NCBI RefSeq assembly: GCF_900106945.1
Contig: NZ_FNNE01000001.1
Location: 1 to 64,000 of the forward strand
Length of the DNA stretch: 64,000 bases
Direction of reading: 5' to 3'
Source of the DNA: Marinobacter mobilis
GTDB lineage: Bacteria; Pseudomonadota; Gammaproteobacteria; Pseudomonadales; Oleiphilaceae
In this document: in pieces, positions 7,749 through 17,502 of the stretch
Layout: every line of letters begins with the position of its first letter
Numbering within the stretch: position 1 is the stretch's first letter
Translations under genes and position numbers: made by a program
The notes under the pieces: model-generated
What the model was told of the DNA's origin: nothing
The model's database searches: none
The model's input: the letters and a program-made list of their open reading frames with translations, nothing else

Positions 7749-10700
7749 ATGTCGAAGGACCGCAGTCAACTCGAAAACATCGTCAAGGAAGGCACTGCCT
7801 TTGAAACCATCCAGCGCCGCCTGAAAGATCAGGGGCAGCAACTCCGCGCTGATGTGGATACCCTCAACAGCGCCCGCTCCGAGGTCTTCGGAGGCGCTGG
7901 CATGGGCGTGCTGGGGCGTGGCCGGGTACGGACCGAAAACAACGCCATCGCCCGTGATGTGGTGCGTATTGGTAATCAACTGTTGTTTGGCTTTAACCTG
8001 CAGTTGGGCTTGCGCAAGGCGCTGGCCATTGAAGATGTCTTCAGCCTTTACCACCTCAACGACTCCGAGGAGGGCTTCGAGGTCGGGGAGGCATCGGTCG
8101 CAGACAGTTTCCTGGCGGATGAGCGTTTCCGCACCGATTTCCGCGAACTCCAGCAGTACTACAGCCACGCCACCCTGGCCCAGCTGGTGGTGCTCAACGG
8201 CATGCTGCTGATGGCCTTCCGCATTGGCGAGAAACTCAGTGACCAGCGGGTGTTCCGCTGGGAGCTGACGGCCGCCGGCACGGTGAGTCGTTACATCGAC
8301 AACCGGGGTGAACGTGACCTGGTGTTTCCAGACCGCTTCAGTTTCGAGTGGCGCTCCGCCGGACGGGACGCCCAGGTGCAGGGGCGGGCGCCACACCTGA
8401 ACATTGCCGACACCCTGTTTATCGACAACCTGCGTGGCGATATCACCTTCAAGATTGAGAACAACACCAACACCGGCGAGGGGATCTACTCTGACCCGGT
8501 GACGTCGGATTCCCAGTCCCTGGACGATGCCACCTTTGAGTATGCCGATCTCAAGGACGTCATCCTGGTTCGCATCCTGCCCTATGGCGAGGATCATTGG
8601 CGCTATTACCTCTACAACCGAAGCACCCGTCAGGTGGAGCGTATTGATGCCCTGGGCGGCTCGGTAGTGACGCTGCCGGAAAACCACGGCCTGATTTTCC
8701 CGTCTGGCTATTACCTCACCAGCGGAGAACTGAAAACCTTCGAGGTGCCGGACACGGACCTTCGCTTCAAGCGCATGATCCGTTCGCCCAACGGCGAGGA
8801 CGTGCTGTTTGTGTTCTATGGCGAAGCCGGTGGTGAGGTGGTGCTGTACCGCTACAACCTGATCCGCAAGCAGGCGGATACCCCCATGGTGGGGCATGGT
8901 TTCGCGCTGTTTGAGAACGGCCACCTGGCCATTTTCAACGCTGACCGTGAGCCGACGCTGGTTCATCCGCTGCAGGTGTGGAATACCCCGTTTATGTCGG
9001 AGAGCTTCCACGCCCGTGACAGTGTCAGGAACGACTCGCTGCTCGGCCGGATCGGCAACCCGGAACTGGTGCGGGGCATTGCCGAGCTCAACACCATTGT
9101 GGCGCTGGTCGAGCGGGCCGAAGTGTCCGAGCAGCATTTCACCACACTGATCCGCACCACCGACCGGGTACTGGACCAGTTCTACTGGATTGGTGAGGTC
9201 GGCGGTGAGGACGTGCCCGACTGTGCCCTGACCGAGCGCCTGTCGGAGGTGCGTAAGACCGCCGAGCTGATGCTGGATGAGTATGAAAAGGTCCAGAGTA
9301 TCCGTGCCCAGACGGCGACGGCGGTGCAGGATACCGCCCAGCAGCAGGCGACCCTGCTGCGGGACCTCAAGCCCGACAGCTGGAAAACGCCCGACGTCTT
9401 CGTGGCCCACCTGAAAAAACTGCGGGATCACCGCGGCCGGGTACGGACCCTGAGGGATCGCCGCTACATCGATGAAGCCCAGATCGGTGAGCTGGAAGCG
9501 GAGCTGGACCAGGCTGAGGCCCGGCTCAGTGACCGTACGTTCAAATTCCTGGCCACCCCCGCGGCCCTGGACGGTTATCGTCAGACCCTGGCGCAACTGG
9601 CCACACGCTGCGACGAGGCCGATAACCGCGAAGCGCTGGCCAAGTGCGTGGATGAGTATCGGGAACTGACGGCCGGTCTGGATATGATCCAGGGCATGCT
9701 GGCGTCGTTGTCTGGCGATAACGCCAGCCTGGAAACCCAGATCACCGAGAACATTTCCGGTATCTACGCCACCATCAACCAACAGCGCTCGGAAGCGGAG
9801 ATTCGCCTGAAGGCCCGCGGCAGCGAAGAAGCCAAGGCCCAGTTTGCCGCCCGTATGCGCCTGTTTGAGCAGAGCCTTGCCAATGGCGTGGGCGCGCTCA
9901 CGGAGCCTGGGGCCTGCGACGGGTTAATGACCCGGATGCTGGATCAACTGCAGGAACTGGAGAGCCAGTTCGGCGAGTACGACGAGTTCCTGAGCGCTAT
10001 CCTGGAGCAGCGTGAGACCGCCCACGAGAGCATTGAGGCGCGTCGCCAGCAACTGCAGGACCAGCGCCAGCGCAGGATCAACACCCTGACGGACGCCGCC
10101 AACCGCATTCTCAAGAACGTCAACCGGCGCACCGAGCGCTTCGAAAGCCAGGAAGAGCTGCACGCCTTCTTCGCCTCCGATGCCATGGTGGCCAAGGTTC
10201 GCAGTATGGCGGCGGAGTTGCGGGAGCTGGGCGCCAATATGGAGGCGGACGACTGTGAAGGTCGCCTGCGTTCCCAGCGGGATGCCGCCTTGCGCAGTGT
10301 CCGTGACCGTGCCGATATTTACGAGGAAGGTGGCCAGGTGATTCGCCTGGGGCCTCGTCACCGCTTTTCGGTCAATCACCAGGAAGTGGACCTGACGCTG
10401 GTACCCCGGGATGGCAAAATCATGCTGCACCTGACCGGAACCCAGTTCTACGAAGCTATTGAGGAGCCCGAGCTGGAGGCCCTGCGTTCCTATTGGGAGC
10501 TTAGTCAGCCTTCCGAGTCGGATCAGGTCTATCGCGGTGAATACCTGGCTTACCTGGTGATGGATGAACTGGCCAAGGCCGGAAGCACGCCGGTCAACGT
10601 TGCTGACCGGGACGAGCTGATCGATTACATCCGCCGTTTCGCCTCCCCCCGCTATCGGGAAGGGTATGAAAAAGGTATTCACGACCACGACGCGGCCCTG

Positions 10701-12992
10701 ATTGTCGGCACCCTGTGGCCGGCCACCCAGAGTGCCGGTCTGCTGCGGTTCAGCCCCCAGGCCAGGGCCCTGGCCATGCTGTTCTGGGCCCGCCACGCCC
10801 AGGACGAGGCCCAGGCCCGTACCCTGCGTTCGCGCTGCCTGTCGGCCGGCATCCTCAGCCGGATGATGCATTCGCGGGAGTTGCTGAGCGCACTGACGGC
10901 CGAGATTGAACCAGCGCTTCAGGCCTTCGTCAGTGAACACCAGCTTCCAGGGGACGACAGCACGGTGCGCAATGCCGCGGATTACCTGGTACTGCAACTG
11001 GCGGAAGAACACGGCGGTTTTGAAACCACCCAGTATGCGTCGGCATTGGTGGAGGGCTTCGTTGCCGAGATGAAGCGCGAGGGGCACTACAGCCAGTATG
11101 AGGAGGCGTTGGTGGTGGTCAGGGATCAGCCCGGTGCCCGCTGGCGGATTACCGGCCACTGGTTAGACGCCTGGGCCCGCAAGACCGGGCGGGAGCAGGA
11201 CCGTCACTACCTGCCGGAGGCCATTGCCATCCTTAACGCCGGTGAGCGCGTCACCACCCATCCCCGTAATGTTGAGTTGGCGTTTACTGTGGAGGGTCTG
11301 CTGGGCCAGCACCCGCGTATCGAGGAGCGGGCTTTCCGGCTGCAGCTTGATGAATTCAATCAGCGCCTGCGCTATCACCAGGAGCAGGTCATCCCGGCCT
11401 GGGTCCGGCTCCAGGAAGTTCGCCAGCAAGTCCTGAACAAGTGGCGGGACCGCCTGCGCCTGGAGGAGTTCCGGCCCAAGCCGCTGTCTTCTTTTGTTCG
11501 CAACAAGCTGATCAGCGAAAGCTACCTGCCACTGATTGGTGACAACCTCGCCAAGCAGATGGGCACGGTGGGTGAAAACCGCCGCACCGACCTGATGGGC
11601 CTGCTGATGATGATTTCGCCGCCGGGCTACGGTAAGACCACGCTGATGGAGTATGTCGCCAGCCGTCTGGGTCTGATCTTCATGAAGATCAACTGCCCGA
11701 GCCTGGGCCACGATGTCGCTTCGCTGGATCCGGAGAAGGCCCCCCATTCCACCGCTGAGGCCGAGCTGATCAAGCTCAACCTGGCGTTGGAAATGGGCAA
11801 CAACGTGATGCTGTACCTCGACGACATCCAGCACACCCACCCGGAATTCCTGCAGAAGTTCATCTCCCTGTGTGACGGCAGTCGCCGCATTGAAGGGGTG
11901 TGGCGGGGGCGTACCAAGACGTATGACATGCGGGGCAAGCGTTTCTGTGTGGTGATGGCCGGTAACCCCTATACCGAGAGCGGTGATGTCTTCAAGGTGC
12001 CGGATATGCTGGCCAACCGGGCCGATATCTACAATCTGGGGGACGTGCTCAGCGGTATGGCGTCGGTGTTTGAGCTGTCCTACGTTGAGAACAGTCTCAG
12101 CTCCAATGCCGTCCTGGCCCCCCTCGCCACCCGGGGCATGGATGACTTCTACCGCTTTGCCGACATTGCCGCCGGCCGCGACGTGGCCAGCTCGGAGTTT
12201 GATCACGACTACAGTGGCGCCGAGCGGGAAGAGATCGTCGAACTGTTGCGGAAAATGTTCCGGGTCCGCGAGGTCGTGCTCAAGGTCAATCAGGCCTACA
12301 TTGCTTCCAGCGCGCAAGCCGAGGCCTATCGCACGGAGCCGCCGTTCAAACTCCAGGGCAGTTACCGCAACATGAACAAGCTGGCGGAGAAACTGTCGCC
12401 GGTCATGACCGATGCCGAGCTCGATGCCCTGATTGATGACCATTACCTGGGTGAAGCCCAGCTGCTGACCCACGGCGCGGAGGAGAACCTGCTCAAGCTC
12501 AAACAGATGCGGGGCACCCTTAGCGAGGAAGAAGGGCAGCGCTGGCAGTCTATCTGTGACGAATTCCGGCGCCGCCAGCAGGCGGGGGGGGATGAAGAAA
12601 CCGGCATCAAGGTCGTGCGCCAGTTGGGCCTGATTGTTGAGGCACTGACCCAGCTTCAGACACTGGTGCAAGACGTGCCTGAGGACGCAGGCGAGCGCCC
12701 CGAGCCGTCGTCACACGCTGACTCCCTGGCACTGATCGGTGAGCTGGCGACGTCTTTCCGGGATGGTTTCAGGGACCTCCGCGTTGAACCTGCGGTAACC
12801 GTCAATGTTGCCAGTCCGCCCGGTCTGGGTGAAGCCCTGCAGGCGTTTGCGGATATTTTTGAGCAATCGCTGATGCCGCTGGTGGAAACTATGCAAGGCA
12901 AGCTCGGACTCGACCTCAAGACCCAGAGCGAGATGAGCCGGGTGCTGCGGGTGGTCGACGACCTGCGGGAACGGCTGGGGCAACCGACGTGA
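7749..12992 (+). CDS. giant coiled-coil AAA ATPase (DUF3686-type, so-called DNA repair ATPase)
   Basis: A 1747-residue cytoplasmic protein. Residues 1-430 hold a beta-rich N-terminal region that I associate with DUF3686. Coiled coils follow from about 430 to 870 (Glu/Gln/Arg heptads), then a mixed region to about 1270. A single AAA module has Walker A PPGYGKTTL near residue 1295 and Walker B VMLYLDDIQ near 1356, followed by a sensor-like VVMAGNPY. The C-terminal 350 residues are helical. The family label DNA repair ATPase has no support visible here. I prefer ATG 7749 because AGGA ends eight bases before it; ATG 7740 lacks a ribosome site. Cotranscription with yqiJ-yqiK points to membrane-associated remodelling instead. 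Confidence 0.88.
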   Translation: MSKDRSQLENIVKEGTAFETIQRRLKDQGQQLRADVDTLNSARSEVFGGAGMGVLGRGRVRTENNAIARDVVRIGNQLLFGFNLQLGLRKALAIEDVFSLYHLNDSEEGFEVGEASVADSFLADERFRTDFRELQQYYSHATLAQLVVLNGMLLMAFRIGEKLSDQRVFRWELTAAGTVSRYIDNRGERDLVFPDRFSFEWRSAGRDAQVQGRAPHLNIADTLFIDNLRGDITFKIENNTNTGEGIYSDPVTSDSQSLDDATFEYADLKDVILVRILPYGEDHWRYYLYNRSTRQVERIDALGGSVVTLPENHGLIFPSGYYLTSGELKTFEVPDTDLRFKRMIRSPNGEDVLFVFYGEAGGEVVLYRYNLIRKQADTPMVGHGFALFENGHLAIFNADREPTLVHPLQVWNTPFMSESFHARDSVRNDSLLGRIGNPELVRGIAELNTIVALVERAEVSEQHFTTLIRTTDRVLDQFYWIGEVGGEDVPDCALTERLSEVRKTAELMLDEYEKVQSIRAQTATAVQDTAQQQATLLRDLKPDSWKTPDVFVAHLKKLRDHRGRVRTLRDRRYIDEAQIGELEAELDQAEARLSDRTFKFLATPAALDGYRQTLAQLATRCDEADNREALAKCVDEYRELTAGLDMIQGMLASLSGDNASLETQITENISGIYATINQQRSEAEIRLKARGSEEAKAQFAARMRLFEQSLANGVGALTEPGACDGLMTRMLDQLQELESQFGEYDEFLSAILEQRETAHESIEARRQQLQDQRQRRINTLTDAANRILKNVNRRTERFESQEELHAFFASDAMVAKVRSMAAELRELGANMEADDCEGRLRSQRDAALRSVRDRADIYEEGGQVIRLGPRHRFSVNHQEVDLTLVPRDGKIMLHLTGTQFYEAIEEPELEALRSYWELSQPSESDQVYRGEYLAYLVMDELAKAGSTPVNVADRDELIDYIRRFASPRYREGYEKGIHDHDAALIVGTLWPATQSAGLLRFSPQARALAMLFWARHAQDEAQARTLRSRCLSAGILSRMMHSRELLSALTAEIEPALQAFVSEHQLPGDDSTVRNAADYLVLQLAEEHGGFETTQYASALVEGFVAEMKREGHYSQYEEALVVVRDQPGARWRITGHWLDAWARKTGREQDRHYLPEAIAILNAGERVTTHPRNVELAFTVEGLLGQHPRIEERAFRLQLDEFNQRLRYHQEQVIPAWVRLQEVRQQVLNKWRDRLRLEEFRPKPLSSFVRNKLISESYLPLIGDNLAKQMGTVGENRRTDLMGLLMMISPPGYGKTTLMEYVASRLGLIFMKINCPSLGHDVASLDPEKAPHSTAEAELIKLNLALEMGNNVMLYLDDIQHTHPEFLQKFISLCDGSRRIEGVWRGRTKTYDMRGKRFCVVMAGNPYTESGDVFKVPDMLANRADIYNLGDVLSGMASVFELSYVENSLSSNAVLAPLATRGMDDFYRFADIAAGRDVASSEFDHDYSGAEREEIVELLRKMFRVREVVLKVNQAYIASSAQAEAYRTEPPFKLQGSYRNMNKLAEKLSPVMTDAELDALIDDHYLGEAQLLTHGAEENLLKLKQMRGTLSEEEGQRWQSICDEFRRRQQAGGDEETGIKVVRQLGLIVEALTQLQTLVQDVPEDAGERPEPSSHADSLALIGELATSFRDGFRDLRVEPAVTVNVASPPGLGEALQAFADIFEQSLMPLVETMQGKLGLDLKTQSEMSRVLRVVDDLRERLGQPT

Positions 12993-13113
12993 CCAGGACG
13001 TTCCAGGGTCACCATTGATTGTGCTGCCGCTCGAGAGTCCGCGTTAGGCCAATCGATATTGTTCCGGTCCGGTTACACTGACGCCTGCCTCAATCGTTGT
13101 GCAGGAGTCACCA

Positions 13114-14010
13114 GTGAGCTGGCAACACCAAACATCAGCCATCGTCAGCGGTTTTATCGGCGACTGGCTCGAAGCCCAGGGTAACCCGCTGGCGCTTCCG
13201 ATGACCTTTCAAAGCCTCGGGGTGAAAGTTCCTGAGGCCAGTCCCGCAGCGGCTGTCGCAGACCCCAAGGCGACCCTGATTGTGCTGATTCACGGCCTGA
13301 TGGAGCTGGACTCCGTATGGCAGTTTTCCGGTCAGCCGGACGCCAACTACGGCACCCGGGTGGGTGATGAACTGGCAACGGGGGCATCCACCCTGTGCCT
13401 GCGCTACAACACCGGACGCCCGATTCATGCCAATGGCCAGACTCTGGCCGATGGCCTGGAACGGTTGCTGGGCAGTTGGCCGGTGCCGGTTGAACGGCTG
13501 ATCCTGATGGGGCACAGCATGGGGGGGCTGGTGATTCGCAGTGCCTGTCATGCGGGTGTCGGGTCCGGGCACCGGTGGGTACGGGCGTTACAGGATTGCG
13601 TCTATATTGGCTCGCCCCACGACGGCTCCTGGCTGGCAAAGGGTGCCCAGGCCTCGGCTCGCATCCTCAAGGCCTTGCCGCGTGACTATCTGCGGGTGGC
13701 GGGGGAGGTGATCGACCTGCGCAGTGACGGTATCCGCAACCTGACCCGGGGCGATATCCTGGCCGGTGAGGGCGAATTGGCTGGGCTGGTACCGGACGTC
13801 CGCCATTATGTGGTGTGTGGTCTGTTAGGGCGGAAGAACAATCCGGTCAATGCCCTGTTCGGTGACGCCCTGGTGCATCAGTCCAGCGCTCGTGGTGAGC
13901 GCCAGGGGGGCTGGAACCTGGCTGGGGAAGCATCCTTTGAGGGTATTGATCATATTCGGCTGGCTCATCATGGTGCCGTTGCCGAACAAATCGTGGAGTG
14001 GCTGGTATGA
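13114..14010 (+). CDS. alpha/beta hydrolase, lipase/esterase-like (PGAP1-type)
   Basis: A 298-residue hydrolase with the nucleophile elbow GHSMGG near residue 136, and a TLIVLIHGLME strand-turn near residue 55 that supplies the oxyanion hole. A catalytic His is likely in DHIRLAHHG near the C-terminus. The substrate is unknown; lipid esters are the common guess for this branch. No signal peptide is visible, so it is probably cytosolic. I chose GTG 13114 because CAGGAG sits seven bases upstream; an in-frame GTG at 13099 has none. The stop overlaps the next start as ATGA, so the two products are translationally coupled. Confidence 0.87.
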   Translation: MSWQHQTSAIVSGFIGDWLEAQGNPLALPMTFQSLGVKVPEASPAAAVADPKATLIVLIHGLMELDSVWQFSGQPDANYGTRVGDELATGASTLCLRYNTGRPIHANGQTLADGLERLLGSWPVPVERLILMGHSMGGLVIRSACHAGVGSGHRWVRALQDCVYIGSPHDGSWLAKGAQASARILKALPRDYLRVAGEVIDLRSDGIRNLTRGDILAGEGELAGLVPDVRHYVVCGLLGRKNNPVNALFGDALVHQSSARGERQGGWNLAGEASFEGIDHIRLAHHGAVAEQIVEWLV

Positions 14011-14282
14011 CAGAAAAACAGCAAGCAAATCGTGACTGGTGGCTGGGTGTGGGGCACATGGTGAGCCACGGTCTGGCCGAAGGGGCTATCAAAGCCCAGC
14101 GCGTACACCTGTCGATCGCTGATGAGACCTTCAATATCCTGGCCAGAAATCCGGTCACAGGTCCGGTCAGTGAACAGGTGCGCAGTGTGCACCATGGTGT
14201 TTCCCGGCTCTGTTACGGGACGGTGAGTCTGGTGTCAGACGGTCTGGCCAGGCTCAGCCAGCAAGCCCTTCCCAAAGACTGA
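14007..14282 (+). CDS. small helical protein coupled to the hydrolase
   Basis: A 91-residue protein of unknown function, starting at an ATG that overlaps the hydrolase stop by four bases. The chain is mostly amphipathic helix with many Val, Ala, Ser and His residues, and lacks a signal peptide or a clear membrane segment. Its tight coupling suggests that it acts with the hydrolase, for instance as a partner or inhibitor, but nothing in the sequence proves this. It ends 45 bases before a convergent gene. Confidence 0.8.
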   Translation: MTEKQQANRDWWLGVGHMVSHGLAEGAIKAQRVHLSIADETFNILARNPVTGPVSEQVRSVHHGVSRLCYGTVSLVSDGLARLSQQALPKD

Positions 14283-14327
14283 GCGTGCGGAATCTTCTCC
14301 GATTCCCAGCGTAGTGCCAGCCGCTCC

Positions 14328-14579
14328 CTATTCACGGGGGCGGCGGTCGCCTTCCAGAAAATTCGCCACGAACACGGCCTTGCCGTAGGTCTCGAACGAC
14401 CATTTCAGCGTGTCTGACAGCACCGTCATCACCGCATCGAACTCGCCAAATACCTGGGTGCTCATCCGGTTCGGATAGACGTCCAGTCCCGACGCCTGCA
14501 GGCGTGCAATGACTTCCCGGATGGGGGGCTTGTAGTCCTCAGACAAGGGGTAGTAGCTCAGTTGTACAGACAGGTACAT
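14328..14579 (-). CDS. thiamine-binding/YkoF-like small protein (DUF77-like)
   Basis: An 83-residue protein resembling the MTH1187/YkoF family, which folds as a ferredoxin-like domain and in some members binds thiamine or its precursors. The N-terminal strand LSVQLSYYPL, the central GLDVYPNRMSTQVFGEF and the helix before KAVFVANF follow the family pattern. No transport genes are next to it, so the ligand is uncertain. It stands alone, divergent from the flavin monooxygenase, across a 219-base gap where I see no strong promoter. Confidence 0.8.
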   Translation of the reverse strand: MYLSVQLSYYPLSEDYKPPIREVIARLQASGLDVYPNRMSTQVFGEFDAVMTVLSDTLKWSFETYGKAVFVANFLEGDRRPRE

Positions 14580-14798
14580 GGCGAAACTCCAGGTGCTTGG
14601 GTGGCGGACAGTATCTCGCCATCATGACTAAAAATTGACCTGAATCAAAGCTGTCCGGTCCTGTCCCGGAATGACCCCCGGGTGTCCACAACAGACCATC
14701 CTGCGCTGCCCGTACCGTCATACACTCGCCCTACGACAACACATGAAGTGAACAACCTCGCGACGAAGGGTCGTGACAACAACGTAGAGGTGTGACAA

Positions 14799-16340
14799 AT
14801 GGCGAACCAAGAAACAACCGCGCAGGGGCCCATCCAGGAAGCCGATGTGGTCATTGTGGGTGCAGGCTTTGGTGGCCTGTGCATGGCCATCAAACTGCGG
14901 GAAGCCGGGTTCGAGAACGTGGTGATCCTGGAAAAAGCGGAGGAGGTTGGTGGAACCTGGCGAGACAACACCTATCCCGGGTGTGCCTGTGACGTGCAAT
15001 CCCATCTGTATTCCTACTCCTTCGCCGGTAAGGCCGACTGGAGCAAGCGTTACGCTCCCTGGAAAGAGATCCAGCAGTACATTCTCGATACCACCCGCCA
15101 CTATGGGTTGCGGGACCTGGTGCAATTCCGGCAGGAGGTGATCGCGGCCCATTACGACGAGCAAAGGGCCCGGTGGCAGCTGACCACTGAACGGGGCGAC
15201 CGCTTCGACTGCAAATACTGGGTTCTGGCCTCAGGCCCCCTGCATGTGCCGCAGTACCCCCACCTCAAGGGATTGGAGACGTTCAAGGGCAAGATGTTTC
15301 ACTCCGCCCGGTGGGATCACGATTACGATCTACGCGGCAAGAAAGTGGTGTCCATTGGCACGGGTGGCAGCGCCATCCAATACTGTCCGGAAATCGCACC
15401 TGAGGTGGAGAAGCTGTCCGTATTCCAGCGATCCCCGGCCTGGGTTATTCCCCGCGATGAGCGTCGTTACCTGGGCCTCGAAAAACGGCTGTTCGGACGT
15501 TTTCCGGCATTGCGTAAACTGCATCGTGCGCGACTTTACTGGAGCAATGAATCGCGGGTCTGGCCTATCTTCAACCCGGCTCTGGCGCGGAGCCTGCAGC
15601 AGCTTGCCAAGCTCTTCATACGAGTTCAGGTCAAAGACCGCGAGGTCGCCCGCCAGCTGACCCCGGACTACACCATCGGCTGCAAGCGGGTGTTGATATC
15701 CAACAAGTGGTACCCGATGTTTAACCGGGACAATGTTGAACTGGTCACCGAGGGCATCCGGGAAGTCCGCGAGCACAGTGTGATCACCGCTGACGGCCGT
15801 GAGCATCCCGCCGACTGCATCATTCTGGGGACCGGTTTCCAGGTCGATCCGCGCCTGTCCATGAGTGGCTTTGAGCTGACCGGCAAGGATGGCCATTCCC
15901 TGGCTGAGGACTGGAAAGACGGTGTCGAAGGCTATATGGGCACCATGGTCCATGGCTATCCCAACCTGTTCCAGCTGGTTGGCCCGAACGTCGGTCTCGG
16001 TCACAACTCCATCATTTTCATGATTGAGTGTCAGGCGGATTACATCATCAGCCTGATGAACACCGTGGCGGCCCGGGGGGGTGACTACGTGGATGTGACC
16101 GCTCAGGCCCAGCAGGCGTTCAATCAGGAGATGGCCCGGGGCTTGGAGAATACGGTATGGACCTCCGGATGTACCAGCTGGTACCAACAGAGCGACGGTA
16201 AGAACTTTGCGGTATGGCCGTTCTCAACCTGGCGGTTCTGGCTCAAAACCCGCTTCCTGGCGCTGGGGGATTTTGATTTTGGCAAGCGGGCGCCAAGAAA
16301 GCGCAGACGGTCGGCGCCGAAAACCACCGAGGCGGCCTGA
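14799..16340 (+). CDS. flavin-containing monooxygenase, Baeyer-Villiger type
   Basis: A 513-residue NADPH- and FAD-dependent oxygenase. The FAD-binding motif is GAGFGG near residue 22. The class fingerprint F-x-G-x3-H-x3-W is present as FKGKMFHSARW near residues 163-173, and the NADPH Rossmann motif GTGGSA follows near 187. This type oxidises ketones or other hydrophobic substrates to esters; related AlmA-type enzymes attack long alkanes, but the substrate here cannot be read from sequence. The tail is basic (KRAPRKRRR). GTAGAGGTG lies just before the ATG. The gene is monocistronic and converges on cysK. Confidence 0.92.
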   Translation: MANQETTAQGPIQEADVVIVGAGFGGLCMAIKLREAGFENVVILEKAEEVGGTWRDNTYPGCACDVQSHLYSYSFAGKADWSKRYAPWKEIQQYILDTTRHYGLRDLVQFRQEVIAAHYDEQRARWQLTTERGDRFDCKYWVLASGPLHVPQYPHLKGLETFKGKMFHSARWDHDYDLRGKKVVSIGTGGSAIQYCPEIAPEVEKLSVFQRSPAWVIPRDERRYLGLEKRLFGRFPALRKLHRARLYWSNESRVWPIFNPALARSLQQLAKLFIRVQVKDREVARQLTPDYTIGCKRVLISNKWYPMFNRDNVELVTEGIREVREHSVITADGREHPADCIILGTGFQVDPRLSMSGFELTGKDGHSLAEDWKDGVEGYMGTMVHGYPNLFQLVGPNVGLGHNSIIFMIECQADYIISLMNTVAARGGDYVDVTAQAQQAFNQEMARGLENTVWTSGCTSWYQQSDGKNFAVWPFSTWRFWLKTRFLALGDFDFGKRAPRKRRRSAPKTTEAA

Positions 16341-16344
16341 CGGG

Positions 16345-16367
16345 CCGGGGCGGCGAGGCCGCCCCGG
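16345..16367. terminator. GC-rich hairpin between convergent monooxygenase and cysK genes
   Basis: CCGGGGCGGC and GCCGCCCCGG form a perfect 10-bp stem with a GAG loop in the 38-base gap between two converging genes. No run of T follows on either strand, so it may be a bidirectional but imperfect terminator. Confidence 0.5.
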
Positions 16368-16378
16368 CGTTCTGCGGG

Positions 16379-17347
16379 CTACTGGACGTTTTCCTGGTCA
16401 CCGAACTGGCCGGCAAACAGTGCAGAGGACAGGTAGCGCTCCGCCGAGTCCGGCAGCACAACCACGATATTTTTGCCCTTGTGTTCCGGTTGCTGGCCAA
16501 CGCGCACCGCTGCCGCCACCGCAGCGCCACCGGAAATGCCGACGAGGATGCCTTCCTCGCGCATCAGCCGGTGTGCCATGGCCATGGCTTCGTCGTTGCC
16601 CACGGTTTCAACCTGATCCACCAGGCTCAGGTCCAGGTTCTTGGGCACGAAGCCGGCCCCGATTCCCTGGATCTTATGAGGCGCCGGCTGGGGGGCCTCG
16701 CCGTTCAGGGTCTGGGTGATGATGGGGGAGTCGGTGGGTTCCACGGCCACGGAGGTGATGGCCTTGCCCTGGGCTTTGAGGTGGCGGGAAACACCCGTCA
16801 GGGTGCCGCCAGTACCTACGCCGGCGACAAACACGTCGACAGCGCCGTCGGTATCGTTCCAGATTTCCGGCCCGGTGGTAGATTCATGGATTTGCGGGTT
16901 GGCCGGATTATCAAACTGCTGGGGCATGAAGCTGTTGTCCGGGTCTTCGGCAACCAGTTCCTCGGCCCTGGCGATGGCGCCGGGCATACCCTTGGCGGGT
17001 TCAGTCAGCACCAGTTCGGCACCCAGGGCTTTCAGCACTTTACGGCGTTCAAGGCTCATGGACGCGGGCATGGTGAGGGTCAGCTTGTAGCCGCGGGCAG
17101 CGGCAACGTACGCGAGGGCGATGCCGGTGTTGCCGCTGGTGGGCTCGATGATGGTCATGCCGGGCTTGAGTACACCGCGCTTTTCCGCGTCCCAGATCAT
17201 CGCAGCGCCGATTCGGCATTTCACCGAGTAAGCGGGATTGCGGCCTTCGATTTTGGCCCAGATAGTGGCGCCATCACTGACCCGGTTGAGCTTGACCAGC
17301 GGGGTGTTGCCAATGGACAGTGAGTTGTCTTCGTAGATCCGTGCCAT
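16379..17347 (-). CDS. cysK: cysteine synthase A
   Basis: A 322-residue pyridoxal-phosphate enzyme that makes cysteine from O-acetylserine and sulfide in the cytosol. The PLP lysine is K43 in YSVKCR; the substrate loop PTSGNTG lies near residue 69 and the phosphate-binding loop GVGTGGT near 176. The serine near the C-terminal GISGGA contacts the PLP ring. Length and motifs match CysK rather than CysM. GAAGGAGAG precedes the ATG at good distance. trxC follows the same strand upstream-to-downstream order in reverse, which may link thiol supply and redox, though each gene seems separately initiated. Confidence 0.95.
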   Translation of the reverse strand: MARIYEDNSLSIGNTPLVKLNRVSDGATIWAKIEGRNPAYSVKCRIGAAMIWDAEKRGVLKPGMTIIEPTSGNTGIALAYVAAARGYKLTLTMPASMSLERRKVLKALGAELVLTEPAKGMPGAIARAEELVAEDPDNSFMPQQFDNPANPQIHESTTGPEIWNDTDGAVDVFVAGVGTGGTLTGVSRHLKAQGKAITSVAVEPTDSPIITQTLNGEAPQPAPHKIQGIGAGFVPKNLDLSLVDQVETVGNDEAMAMAHRLMREEGILVGISGGAAVAAAVRVGQQPEHKGKNIVVVLPDSAERYLSSALFAGQFGDQENVQ

Positions 17348-17502
17348 GGTGCTCTCCTTCCTCGAAGTTGCAGAATGTGTGTTTGTTATCGGTCCCCGGG
17401 AGGCCGGGGAGAAAATCGTCTGATTCGGGGCTTTCCAACTGTACCGCTATTTGACGGCAGCTCCCAGCGGCGGCGACCAGAATGCCAGCGGCTGTCTGCC
17501 GG

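Noticed and set aside
7716..9782. 688-residue minus-strand frame opposite the giant ATPase
   Set aside because: Mirror of a highly biased coding frame; no ribosome site or recognisable domain. Same for 9924-11159 and 11163-12671.
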